From contig CAAGAX010000042.1 of NCBI GenBank assembly GCA_900767915.1, forward strand, positions 1 to 38,680: 38,680 nt of DNA, in the 5' to 3' direction. How positions within the stretch are numbered: position 1 is the first letter of the stretch; each line of letters begins with the position of its first letter. Under the pieces are notes generated by a model. The model saw only the letters and a list, made by a program, of their open reading frames with translations. It ran no database searches and was not told the origin of the DNA. The DNA is from Acholeplasmatales bacterium (GTDB lineage Bacteria > Bacillota_I > Bacilli_A > Acholeplasmatales > Anaeroplasmataceae). The translations under genes and the position numbers were made by a program. Below, in pieces: positions 23,524-32,734 of this stretch.

Positions 23524-25593
23524 ATGAAAGAACCAATTTTTAAGGCGACACATATTGTTAAACAATTCGGTCCCACTATTGCTTTGAATGATGTAGATAT
23601 AGAAATATATCCAGGTGAAATTAGAGGATTTATTGGTGAAAATGGATCTGGTAAATCAACGATGTCAGCTATAATGACAGGTATTTATGAAAGAACATCT
23701 GGATCTATGGAATATCATGGTAAGCCATGGGAGCCTCAATCAATGATTGATGCTTTAGATAGAGGAATTGGAATTATTGTTCAGGAAAGCGGTACTATTT
23801 CTGAAATATCTGTTGCAGAAAATATTTATTTAGGTGAACTTAAAAAGTTCTCAGGTGTTAATTATTTTGAAGATCGAAAGATAGAAGATTTTTCTCCATC
23901 CTTTGATTTATCACTAGTTGAATTTGATTCTCTTTTTAATGACTATAAGAATGAATTAGAGAAGACTAGTGATAAATCTAAGATAAATAATATTATTAAG
24001 GATGCTAAAAATAAGCTTAATGAAAGTTATCTAAAATTAGCTTCTTCATTAGAACAAAGTAATGCTTTAAAGGAAAAAAATGAGGATGAAAGATTCGATA
24101 CTGAAGCATTAAGATTATTTAATGAATTCAAAAAAGAAGAAAATAGAATAGATGAATTCTATGATAAAAATGAAGATAATGTAGCTGAGTATTTAGTTCT
24201 TAGAAGAAGAAAAAATGAACATGATGAGAATAAGAAAAATTATAAGAAGCTTTGCCAAAGGCTTGATGATGAATCTTATATGAGAAGAGAATGGCTAAAG
24301 AATGATGTAGTTTATTTAAAGAATCATTATTTTAATGCTATTCATGATTTAAAGCTTATTCATGAATCAAAGAGCTTAAGAAAATTTAAAAACTTCTGGT
24401 TAAAATTAATTTTTGGATTATTTGTAAATGGTAAGAAGCTTAGAAAGCATGCTCAACATGCTTTATCAAAAATAGGTGTTACTGATATACAGGCTGGTAT
24501 GATTACAGCGAGATATGATATGCAGCAAAGAAAGCTTATTGAAATTGCTAAGTGCTTAAATAAAAATCCAGAAATATTTATTGTTGATGAAACAACTACT
24601 GCCTTATCAGAAACAGGTAGAAACCTTTTATATAAAAAGATGAATGAGCTTAAAAATGAAGGTAAATCAGTACTATTCATATCTCATGATCTTGATGAGC
24701 TAATGGAAAAATGCGATACATTGACAGTTTTACGTGATGGTAATATTGTTGCTAATTTAGAAAAAGCAAAGAACGAATTTGATGCAGATGCTATAAAGAA
24801 GTATATGATTGGTCGTGATCTTCAGGGTGATTATTATCGTAGTGATTATGATGGTTCATTTGAAGATAAGGTTGTATTAAAGATGGTTGATGCCTCTAAG
24901 GGTAGAATATTAAAGAATGTTAATCTAGAGCTACATAAGGGTGAAATACTTGGCATTGGTGGATTATCAGAATGTGGTATGCATGAGCTTGGTAAAGCAT
25001 TATTTGGAAATATTAGCTTAGATGGTGGATTTGTTTATTGTGGTGAAAATCTTGATTTAATAGTTAAAAATGAATCATTCGCAATGAAAGAGGGAATTGG
25101 TTATTTATCTAAGAATAGAGACGTTGAGGCATTAGCCTTAAAGACTTCTATTTTTGATAATATTGCAATTGCTTCTATTAATAATATTGCAAAATATAAT
25201 TTCTTTGTTAGAAAATCTGATGAAAAGAAGCTTGTCAATAAGCAAGCAAGAGAATTACAAATTAAATGTAATTCAACAGAGGATTTAGTAAGTAAACTAT
25301 CTGGAGGAAATAAGCAAAAGGTATCATTAGCTAAATGGATTGCAAATGATTCTGAGATATTAATTCTTGATTGCCCTACACGTGGTGTTGATATTGGTGT
25401 AAAGCAATTTATTTATCAATTATTATATAAGATGAAAAAGGAAGGAAAGGCTATTTTAATGATTTCTGAGGAGCTTCCTGAATTAATTGGTATGTCTGAT
25501 AGAATTCTTATTATGAAAGACGGAGAAATTAAGAAGGAATTTGAAAGAAGTAAGGACTTAACTCAGGAACAAATAGTTGAGTACATGATATAG
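23524..25593 (+). CDS. Sugar ABC importer ATPase (RbsA/MglA type) with a large inserted helical domain
   Basis: 689 residues against about 500 in the family. ABC domain 1 has an intact Walker A (GENGSGKST, 38-46), a Q-loop (Q87), Walker B with catalytic Glu (IFIVDE, 351-356) and H388. Between the Q-loop region and the signature, about 195 residues (roughly 115-310) rich in Lys, Glu, Asp and Asn have been inserted, predicted helical and coiled-coil-like. The domain 1 signature is degenerate (ARYDMQQ). ABC domain 2 has a degenerate Walker A (GGLSECGMHE) as usual for this family, a good signature (LSGGNKQ, 592-598), and Cys in place of the catalytic Glu (ILILDC, 612-617). Only one composite ATP site therefore looks complete. 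It is first in the operon and overlaps nothing; a permease follows after 11 bases. Confidence 0.92.
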   Translation: MKEPIFKATHIVKQFGPTIALNDVDIEIYPGEIRGFIGENGSGKSTMSAIMTGIYERTSGSMEYHGKPWEPQSMIDALDRGIGIIVQESGTISEISVAENIYLGELKKFSGVNYFEDRKIEDFSPSFDLSLVEFDSLFNDYKNELEKTSDKSKINNIIKDAKNKLNESYLKLASSLEQSNALKEKNEDERFDTEALRLFNEFKKEENRIDEFYDKNEDNVAEYLVLRRRKNEHDENKKNYKKLCQRLDDESYMRREWLKNDVVYLKNHYFNAIHDLKLIHESKSLRKFKNFWLKLIFGLFVNGKKLRKHAQHALSKIGVTDIQAGMITARYDMQQRKLIEIAKCLNKNPEIFIVDETTTALSETGRNLLYKKMNELKNEGKSVLFISHDLDELMEKCDTLTVLRDGNIVANLEKAKNEFDADAIKKYMIGRDLQGDYYRSDYDGSFEDKVVLKMVDASKGRILKNVNLELHKGEILGIGGLSECGMHELGKALFGNISLDGGFVYCGENLDLIVKNESFAMKEGIGYLSKNRDVEALALKTSIFDNIAIASINNIAKYNFFVRKSDEKKLVNKQARELQIKCNSTEDLVSKLSGGNKQKVSLAKWIANDSEILILDCPTRGVDIGVKQFIYQLLYKMKKEGKAILMISEELPELIGMSDRILIMKDGEIKKEFERSKDLTQEQIVEYMI

Positions 25594-25604
25594 GAGGCTA
25601 AGGT

Positions 25605-27125
25605 ATGACAAAGAAAAAAGATGAAAAAATAGTATCAAAGATTAATCCTAAGTACTTTAACCAAAAGCTAGTTGATGAAGCTTATGATTTTTATGAGTCT
25701 AATGAAAATAAGAGTAAAGAGAAAAGAAATGAATTAGCTTTAAGAATTAAGGATGAATATGAAAGATTAGATAAAGATCTTAGATTTGAAATTGATAATA
25801 ATATTATTTCTATTAAAGAAAAGCTTAATAAGGAGCTTTTAGAAATAGAAAATATTAAAGAAAATGGCTTAAAAATTGAAAATGAAAAATATGGTAAGCT
25901 TATAAATCCTTCTAAGGAGGAAAAAAAGGAGCACTCTAATGTTATAAAGGGTGTAGAGATTGTAGCTAAAAGAGCTAAAATCAAAGCTAATAATCAAAAT
26001 TATGAAGCTAAAAAGAATGAAAAGATTAAAAGATATGATTTACATAGTGAATATATTAATTTAATGTATTATGCAAATGAAACTGTTAATCCGATGGATA
26101 ATTTAAGATCTAAAGTATTTGAAAATAAAGCAAGCTTTGATTTAAAAAGAAGCTTAAGTAATAAAAAGTTTTGGACTAATCTTATTCCATTCTTTATGCT
26201 AGTAGTTATGATTTTAGCATACGCAATTGCTAAAGAGGCTTGTGGATATAATGGTGATTTAACATCTATTATAAATTCAGGTATATTTGTAGCTTTAGTA
26301 GCAACAGGAGCAGTATTTATATATTCACAGGGTGGATTTGATATGTCCTTAGGTAATGCAGCATTAATGTGTGCATTATTAGCTGGAGTAATATATAAGG
26401 GTACACATAATTTATTTTTATCATTAATTATTTCAATTTTAGTTGGTGCATTACTTGGTGTAATAAATGCCGTTCTTGCAACTATGCTAAATTTACCAGT
26501 AATGGTTATGACACTTACTATGATGAATATTATTGCAGCAATAAATGATGCAATTATTAATGGTAAGATGTTTGATTTAAGTGGCAATTATGGTACTGGT
26601 ATGATTACAAATCCTTGGATTTATGCAGTATTTTTATTAGTATTCTTCTTACTATGCTGGTTTATATTTAACTTTACAAAGGTTGGTAGAAGAAATAAGT
26701 TCATTGGTTCTAATAAGGTAGCTGCTAAATTTAATGGTATTAATCTTATGAAGGCCGGTATTATTTCATTTGCTATTTCAGGAATTGGCTTAGGTATTTG
26801 TGGATTTGTTTATATTAATTCTATGAGTGGTCAAATATTTAATCCATCTGGTTCTGTATTAGGACAGGTTGGACTTAATGTAATCATCGCGATAGTATTT
26901 GGTGGTATGACAACATCTGGTGGACCTAAATCAAAGATCAGCTGTGCAATTATAGGAGCATTTTTCGTAGTATTCCTTGAGGAATTCTTTAATGCGATTA
27001 ATATGGTAGCACCTGTTGGTGATTATAAGTATATGGTTAAGGGACTTGTATTTATTATTGTTTCACTTGCAAATATGTGGGATACAAGAACTAATAGATT
27101 AGCATCAGGAGGTAGTATACAATGA
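25605..27125 (+). CDS. Sugar ABC importer permease 1 with long charged N-terminal extension
   Basis: 506 residues; RbsC-type permeases are usually about 320. Residues 1-188 are hydrophilic, very rich in Lys and Glu with heptad-like Leu/Ile spacing (for example RNELALRIKDEYERLDKDLR), and lack membrane segments, so they should lie in the cytoplasm. The membrane part begins at about 191 with FFMLVVMILAYAIA, and the family segments GGFDMSLGNAALMC and FGGMTTSGGPKSKI follow. The gene sits between the ATPase and a second permease. Its TGA stop overlaps the ATG of the next gene, so translation is probably coupled. Confidence 0.9.
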   Translation: MTKKKDEKIVSKINPKYFNQKLVDEAYDFYESNENKSKEKRNELALRIKDEYERLDKDLRFEIDNNIISIKEKLNKELLEIENIKENGLKIENEKYGKLINPSKEEKKEHSNVIKGVEIVAKRAKIKANNQNYEAKKNEKIKRYDLHSEYINLMYYANETVNPMDNLRSKVFENKASFDLKRSLSNKKFWTNLIPFFMLVVMILAYAIAKEACGYNGDLTSIINSGIFVALVATGAVFIYSQGGFDMSLGNAALMCALLAGVIYKGTHNLFLSLIISILVGALLGVINAVLATMLNLPVMVMTLTMMNIIAAINDAIINGKMFDLSGNYGTGMITNPWIYAVFLLVFFLLCWFIFNFTKVGRRNKFIGSNKVAAKFNGINLMKAGIISFAISGIGLGICGFVYINSMSGQIFNPSGSVLGQVGLNVIIAIVFGGMTTSGGPKSKISCAIIGAFFVVFLEEFFNAINMVAPVGDYKYMVKGLVFIIVSLANMWDTRTNRLASGGSIQ

Positions 27126-28234
27126 TGGATTATACAAAGCCCATTAAATTTAATAAAAATCCTATTACTTCTAATCGTAAGCTTAGAAGTAATGGTAGAA
27201 AGACATTTTGGAGTCTTTGCTGCCCAGTAATAATGATTCTTATAGCTGTTTTTATGGCTAATGTTATTGGTGGTACACATTTATTTATTGGTTCAGATGG
27301 TCATGGTACTATTATTAATATTATGTCAATTGTTAAGGCTTCTGTATTAGTTTTAATTGCAGCTTTAGCATTGAATACAAATTTGAATTCAGGTCGTATG
27401 GATTTCTCATTAGGAGCTACAGGTATATTATCAGTTTTATTAGCTTCATTAATAGTTCCTGGCTTTGATTCAGCAGAGCACATTTTTGAGTTTATTTTAT
27501 TATCAGTTTTATTTGGTATGATTATTGGATTTATTCATTCATTAGTATTATGCTTTACTAAGCTTCCTCCAATTGTTATTTCACTAGGTATGTGTTTAAT
27601 TTATGAAGGTATTGCTTATGTAATTTCTAAGAATGTTTATGGTTCTACACAAGTTAATATTTCTACTGGTAGCTATTCAGCATCAAATTTCTTTATGGAG
27701 CCAATTATTATAATTCCTATTGCCTTAATTGTTTGCTTATTAATGGCATCAGCATTATGTTATACAAGATTTGGATATAATAAGCTTGCATTAGTTTATA
27801 ATCAAAAAATTTCAGTTGATACAGGAATTGATGAATTCCTACATTGTGTTGTTTCATTTATTATTGCAGGTGCATTAATAGCTTTATATCAGGTTATTTC
27901 ATCTTGTGGTTCTCAAATTTCAATGAATGTTGATTTAGGCTCATCTGGTACAGTATTTAAAAATTTCTTACCAATATTTATTGGTGGAATATTAGCTAAA
28001 TACAATAATCAAATTATTGGATTATTACTTGCAGTTTTTAGTGTTACTATTTTATATTCATATGGCTTTGATGCAGTAAATATGTCATCAACAGCTTCAG
28101 CTTTAATTAATGGCTTTTCAGTATTTGCTGTATTAGTTTATATGGTAGATAAGAATAGATTTATTAATTGGATTAAAATGAGAAGATATTTAAGAAAAGA
28201 GAAGTATTTAAATCCTAAGGAGGAAATTAAATGA
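27122..28234 (+). CDS. Sugar ABC importer permease 2
   Basis: 370 residues, RbsC-like without a long extension. A short basic N-terminus precedes about eight hydrophobic segments. NSGRMDFSLGATGILSVLLA corresponds to the segment seen as FDMSLGNAALMC in permease 1, and LPIFIGGILAKYNNQIIG to the coupling region. Two different permeases with one double ATPase is the layout of YtfRT-YjfF-type importers, so the channel is probably a heterodimer. The start at 27122 stands nine bases after AGGAGG; a second ATG follows immediately. Its TGA stop overlaps the ATG of the binding protein. Confidence 0.88.
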   Translation: MMDYTKPIKFNKNPITSNRKLRSNGRKTFWSLCCPVIMILIAVFMANVIGGTHLFIGSDGHGTIINIMSIVKASVLVLIAALALNTNLNSGRMDFSLGATGILSVLLASLIVPGFDSAEHIFEFILLSVLFGMIIGFIHSLVLCFTKLPPIVISLGMCLIYEGIAYVISKNVYGSTQVNISTGSYSASNFFMEPIIIIPIALIVCLLMASALCYTRFGYNKLALVYNQKISVDTGIDEFLHCVVSFIIAGALIALYQVISSCGSQISMNVDLGSSGTVFKNFLPIFIGGILAKYNNQIIGLLLAVFSVTILYSYGFDAVNMSSTASALINGFSVFAVLVYMVDKNRFINWIKMRRYLRKEKYLNPKEEIK

Positions 28235-29601
28235 AACTTAAAAGAAAGATAATTCAATTGGCTGGTATAGCCTTACTTTCTGCTACAACAGTTGTTACAT
28301 TATCCTCTTGTGCAATCGAGAAATTGTTTATATTAGGAGGAGGTAATGATTCTATACCAACAACTATTGAAACATTTGATGGAACTGAAAATGCATTATT
28401 CTTTGCTTTATATAATTATTATGGATTTGATGGTCAGCATTTTACTAATAAGTGGTTAGGTATGAATGATGCTTTAGCTAATCATGGTATTACTGTTACT
28501 AATTATGAAGGTAATAAGGATGCAAAGACATTTAAGATTAAAAGAGAGGCTAATTGTGATTTACCTAGTGATGCAGTAATTTATATGGTAAATAATCAAA
28601 ACTGGGATCCAGGTATTCAATTTAAAACACCATTTGCAAAATATAAGCCAATGGCAGTTATTTCTACATGTAATGGTGTTGAATTTGCCTCAGACCCAAT
28701 AAAGTCTTCAGGTATGAGAATATCTAATGCTACTATGGCAGGATTTTCAAGTGTATATAAGGATGCATTTGAACAAGGTACATTATCTTATTTATGTGCT
28801 AAATATGCAGCACATATATTACCTATTGTTAAGGCATGTGTTGATGCAGTAGATAATGGAAAATCATTAAGAAATCAAGATGGTACAGCATTAAGCCTTT
28901 CAATTGAAAACTGGGCAATCCAAACAATTGATGAATATAAAGAGCTTGAAATTGTTGATTCAGTTAATAAAGAACATCCAACTCTTAGAAATATAAATAT
29001 TGAAGAATTCTTTGATAAGACAAGTCCTAATTATGGTGCTGAAAATTTATCAAATTGGGTTAGTAAATCATCAAAGGAAAATATTAAGAGCTTATATGAA
29101 TTAAATGGTACTAATGCTTCAAGTGATGTTGTAAGAACAGGTAGAAGGCTTAAATGTGGTATTTTAGTACCTTCATCAGTTAATGATCAGGTTCAAAAAT
29201 ACATTGATTACATTAATAATTATTGTTCTTATATTTATAATTTTGAGATTGTATCACAAGCTGTTACAGCTTCAAATACTCAAGATATTGCCGCGACATC
29301 TTTATGTAATCAAAAATGTGATTTTATTATTTCTTTACAGGATGATACAAATAGAAATAAATCTATTCAAATTGCAAATAAGGCTGGAGTTTATTATGGT
29401 ATAGCTGGTACAACTCAAAATCCTATTGATTATGAGCTTGTTAAAAATTTACCTTATTATGTTGGTTCTATTGGAACTTCTATTGATGAGGAAAGAAGAG
29501 CAGCAAGAGAAATGACAGAATATTATTTACAATGTATGATTCATAGAGAAAAGGGCGATTTGATTGAATGGCAAAAAGAATATAAGGGTTTAATAGATTA
29601 G
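28231..29601 (+). CDS. Binding lipoprotein of the ABC importer (divergent)
   Basis: 456 residues with a lipoprotein signal: basic start, hydrophobic stretch and the lipobox LSSC (Cys27). The mature protein would be anchored outside the membrane. I do not recognise a close family. Its position after two RbsC-type permeases, its size and the repeated Rossmann-like strands (for example KCGILVPSSVN and DFIISLQDDTNRN) support a type I periplasmic-binding-protein fold that captures the sugar. It overlaps the preceding permease by four bases and has a strong ribosome site (AAGGAGG). Confidence 0.75.
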   Translation: MKLKRKIIQLAGIALLSATTVVTLSSCAIEKLFILGGGNDSIPTTIETFDGTENALFFALYNYYGFDGQHFTNKWLGMNDALANHGITVTNYEGNKDAKTFKIKREANCDLPSDAVIYMVNNQNWDPGIQFKTPFAKYKPMAVISTCNGVEFASDPIKSSGMRISNATMAGFSSVYKDAFEQGTLSYLCAKYAAHILPIVKACVDAVDNGKSLRNQDGTALSLSIENWAIQTIDEYKELEIVDSVNKEHPTLRNINIEEFFDKTSPNYGAENLSNWVSKSSKENIKSLYELNGTNASSDVVRTGRRLKCGILVPSSVNDQVQKYIDYINNYCSYIYNFEIVSQAVTASNTQDIAATSLCNQKCDFIISLQDDTNRNKSIQIANKAGVYYGIAGTTQNPIDYELVKNLPYYVGSIGTSIDEERRAAREMTEYYLQCMIHREKGDLIEWQKEYKGLID

Positions 29602-29617
29602 ATTAGGAGAGTAAATT

Positions 29618-30346
29618 ATGGCACATTTTCAAATAGATACAGTTTTAAAGGCAGTTGCGAGAAAGGTTAAATTTGATGTTGTTATTCCAACATTAAATTT
29701 ACAAGAATCTTTGTCAAATAAGGATGATAATTATTATTCTAATTTGAATACAAAGTATCCACTTGCTATATTTTTACACGGATTTGGTGATGATGAAAAG
29801 GGGTGGCAAAATAATTCGCAAATTATAAAGCTTTGTGAAGAAAATAAGGTTGCAGCAGTTTTTATTAATGGTGAAAACAAATGGTACTTAAATATGGGAC
29901 CTATTGATGATTTTTACAATTTAATTGAAAGAGATATTTTAGATTTTCTTTATGGAAATTTTAAATGTCTTGATAGAAGTATGCCTCTTGCAGTATGTGG
30001 TGTATCAATGGGAGGATATGGTGCTTTATACCATTATCTAAAAAATAGTAGTAAATATTACTGCGCAGTTAGCCTATCTCCTGCTACAAAGCCAGACTAT
30101 ATGGATGAAAAATATTCCTTAAAAAATATAGTCTTAGCTCATAAAGGAGAAAAATTAAATGTCTATTTATCAGTAGGAGAGGATGATTTTATTATTAATG
30201 CCTCTAAGGAATTAGATAAGTATTTTGCTGATAATCAAATTGACATTTCATATAGGTATGTTAGTGGAAATCATTCATGGACTACCTGGAGTAGTGAGGT
30301 ATTTAATGTATTTGAATACTTCAAAAAAATTAAATTCATTAGATAG
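29618..30346 (+). CDS. Esterase of the EstD/feruloyl- or acetyl-xylan-esterase type
   Basis: 242 residues, alpha/beta hydrolase. The oxyanion-hole region is LAIFLHGFGDDEKGW, the nucleophile is S130 in GVSMGGYGA, an Asp lies in VGEDDF (about 189-190) and the His in SGNHSWTTW (H219). There is no signal peptide, so it acts in the cytoplasm on an imported ester. Its operon places it between the importer and the uronate enzymes. Removing acetyl, methyl or hydroxycinnamoyl groups from an imported uronate or oligosaccharide is a reasonable inference, but the acyl group is unknown. Confidence 0.85.
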   Translation: MAHFQIDTVLKAVARKVKFDVVIPTLNLQESLSNKDDNYYSNLNTKYPLAIFLHGFGDDEKGWQNNSQIIKLCEENKVAAVFINGENKWYLNMGPIDDFYNLIERDILDFLYGNFKCLDRSMPLAVCGVSMGGYGALYHYLKNSSKYYCAVSLSPATKPDYMDEKYSLKNIVLAHKGEKLNVYLSVGEDDFIINASKELDKYFADNQIDISYRYVSGNHSWTTWSSEVFNVFEYFKKIKFIR

Positions 30347-30360
30347 GAGAAAATAAAAAA

Positions 30361-31803
30361 ATGAAAACAAAAAAGTTTTTAGTAGCAGCATTAGGTGCTG
30401 TAGCATTATGTACATTAGCCTCATGTGGTAGTAAGAGCGCTGATGAGGTTTTAAGTGGATTTCAAACTGAATTAGAAAATCAAAGTATAAAAGGAACATT
30501 TAAGAATAATTATGAGGTATCTGTTGATGCTCATGGTGGTACATCTAATTTCAGTTCATTCCGTCATAAAATTGATTCTACATTAGATTTTGAATTAACT
30601 TTAGGAGAAAATTTCTATTTCTATTCTAAGAAGGTTTGGGAGGATAAGCTTGAAGAAAATTCAAAGACTACAACTGAGGCAATCCTTTATAAGGAGGATG
30701 GTAAATATATGTATTCAACTACATATACAGCTCCTGTAGAGGTTAGTGGTGATATTAAGAATAAAATTAATGACATTTTAAAAGAAGTATCAAATGAAAA
30801 AGCAGGTTGTATTTCATTAGCATCTTTAATTTATACAAAGAAGCAATATGAATATGATACTTTTGGATTAACTACAACATTTGAGGTTGATGATATTAAT
30901 GATTCTACTTATACTGTAACAAGTGAAAACGGCTTAGATATTGAATATAAACCAAGCTATGTTGGTTATATGACAGACCAAGGCTATTCTGATTTTGGTC
31001 CTCAAAATGGTAAGGATAGTGCTGCAAATATTAAAATATCAGCTAATGAAAAGGGCTATGTTACTTCTTTTGAAGAAAACTATACAGCTTCTTTAGATTT
31101 CGCAATTATGAATCCAAAGCCAACTGTAGCTATTGATGGCTCTCGTAGCTTAAATGTCACATATAATACAACATTAACTGAGAAAAAGGATAGTGATATA
31201 GAGCATAAGGATTTATCATCAAAGGTTATAATTAACGATACAAATAATGGATCATATACTGTTTTTTGGTTTGATTTTGAAAATAATTCATATGAAATGC
31301 ATTCTGTAAATAATAATGATAAGGTTAAGGTAGGATATTATTTAGCTATTAAGCCTACAGCAGCTACAGGATATGAAATTGATAGTGTAACTGTTAATGG
31401 TAAAGAAACAGAAACTATTGTTAATGGATTATATTGCTTTAAAATTGAAAATGAGGATCAAAAGGTATCAGTATCATTTAAGAAAAATGGTGGTACTGAT
31501 ACACCAGTAGCTCCTGAATTATTAGGTAGCTACGAAGGAAGTGCTTCTAATGGAACATTATTGGATGTAAATATTTATAAGAATGGTACATTTACTGTTA
31601 CATGCCCAGGCTTTAATGGAGCTAAAGCAGGAGATGGTACTTATACTAAGAATGGATCTAGTTTAACATTAACATCAAATAATATGTCTTATTTTGCAGT
31701 TGTTAGTAATACTATTGAAGTAACAATGTCTAGTGATTTCCAAACATTAACTACTTCAAGCTTCTTTAATGGTGAAGCAATTACTTTTACACTTAAGAAA
31801 TAA
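30361..31803 (+). CDS. Cell-surface lipoprotein with a bacterial-repeat-type domain
   Basis: 480 residues with a lipoprotein signal (LASC, Cys22). The mature region begins with a helical stretch followed by a long strand-rich part. Around 290-375 a domain with GYYLAIKPTAATGYEIDSVTVNG and VSVSFKKNGG resembles the small beta repeats found in many Firmicutes surface proteins. After a Thr/Pro linker there is a C-terminal beta domain (about 388-480, GSYEGSASNGTLLDVNIYKN). I know no function. The gene is 14 bases after the esterase gene and seems part of the uptake operon, so it may help to capture the substrate at the surface. Confidence 0.8.
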   Translation: MKTKKFLVAALGAVALCTLASCGSKSADEVLSGFQTELENQSIKGTFKNNYEVSVDAHGGTSNFSSFRHKIDSTLDFELTLGENFYFYSKKVWEDKLEENSKTTTEAILYKEDGKYMYSTTYTAPVEVSGDIKNKINDILKEVSNEKAGCISLASLIYTKKQYEYDTFGLTTTFEVDDINDSTYTVTSENGLDIEYKPSYVGYMTDQGYSDFGPQNGKDSAANIKISANEKGYVTSFEENYTASLDFAIMNPKPTVAIDGSRSLNVTYNTTLTEKKDSDIEHKDLSSKVIINDTNNGSYTVFWFDFENNSYEMHSVNNNDKVKVGYYLAIKPTAATGYEIDSVTVNGKETETIVNGLYCFKIENEDQKVSVSFKKNGGTDTPVAPELLGSYEGSASNGTLLDVNIYKNGTFTVTCPGFNGAKAGDGTYTKNGSSLTLTSNNMSYFAVVSNTIEVTMSSDFQTLTTSSFFNGEAITFTLKK

Positions 31804-31812
31804 TAAAACCCT

Positions 31813-31846
31813 TGAATATACTAGGACATAGGCCCTAGTATATTCA
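31813..31846 (+). repeat. Perfect hairpin inside the operon
   Basis: TGAATATACTAGG (31813-31825) pairs over 13 bases with CCTAGTATATTCA (31834-31846), loop eight bases. No T run follows, so it is not a classical terminator. It could protect upstream mRNA from 3' decay or mark a processing point between the transport half and the catabolic half. Confidence 0.75.
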
Positions 31847-31874
31847 GAAAATATCTAATAGAAGAGGAAAAAAT

Positions 31875-32723
31875 ATGAAATTACCATTTGAAATTAATTT
31901 AAAGGATAAGGTTGTTGTTGTAACAGGAGCAGGTGGAATAATTTGTTCTCATTTAGCTAAGGCTGTAGCTAAATGTGGTGCTAAGGTAGCATTACTTGAT
32001 TTAAATCGTGATGCAGCTCAAAGAGAGGCTGATATAATAGTAGCTGATGGTGGAATTGCTAAAGGCTTTGAGGCTAATGTATTAATAAAGGAATCTTTAG
32101 TTAAGTGTCATGAAGAGGTATTAAAAGAATTTGGTAAATGTGATATTCTTATTAATGGTGCTGGAGGTAATAATCCTCGTGCTACAACAGATAATGAATA
32201 TGCTGAATTAGATGATGATATTAAGGAGATTAAAACATTCTTTGATTTAGATCAAAGTGGAGTTGAATTTGTTTTTAATTTAAACTTTTTAGGTACATTA
32301 CTTCCAACTCAAATTTTTGCTAAAGATATGATTGGACGTAAGGACTGTTCAATATTGAATATTTCATCTATGAACGCATATACACCTTTAACAAAGATTC
32401 CTGCATATAGTGGAGCTAAGGCTGCAGTAACTAATTTTACAGAGTGGCTAGCAGTACATTTCTCACATGTAGGAATTAGAGTAAATGCTATTGCACCAGG
32501 TTTCTTTTCAACAAAGCAAAATGAAAAGCTATTATGGAATCCCGATGGAACACCTACAGCTAGAACAGGTAAGATTTTAGCTGCTACTCCAATGGGAAGA
32601 TTTGGGGTTGTTGATGATTTAGTGGGAGCTACATTATTCTTATTATCAAGTGAAGCTGCTTCATTTGTTACAGGTATTTGTATTCCTATTGATGGTGGGT
32701 TTAGAAGTTATTCAGGAGTATAG
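31875..32723 (+). CDS. uxuB: Short-chain dehydrogenase, probable fructuronate reductase (mannonate oxidoreductase)
   Basis: 282 residues. Cofactor motif TGAGGIICSHLA (18-29), LINGAGGNNP, the catalytic Ser in LNISSMNAY, and Tyr178/Lys182 in AYSGAKAA. In Firmicutes the D-fructuronate to D-mannonate step of glucuronate breakdown is often done by a short-chain dehydrogenase (UxuB/YjmF type) encoded beside uxuA, exactly as here. The GGNNP motif and the insertion around 105-130 agree with that subgroup. The assignment rests on neighbourhood and overall length; another sugar-acid dehydrogenase is possible. Confidence 0.82.
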   Translation: MKLPFEINLKDKVVVVTGAGGIICSHLAKAVAKCGAKVALLDLNRDAAQREADIIVADGGIAKGFEANVLIKESLVKCHEEVLKEFGKCDILINGAGGNNPRATTDNEYAELDDDIKEIKTFFDLDQSGVEFVFNLNFLGTLLPTQIFAKDMIGRKDCSILNISSMNAYTPLTKIPAYSGAKAAVTNFTEWLAVHFSHVGIRVNAIAPGFFSTKQNEKLLWNPDGTPTARTGKILAATPMGRFGVVDDLVGATLFLLSSEAASFVTGICIPIDGGFRSYSGV

Positions 32724-32734
32724 GAGGATAAAAT

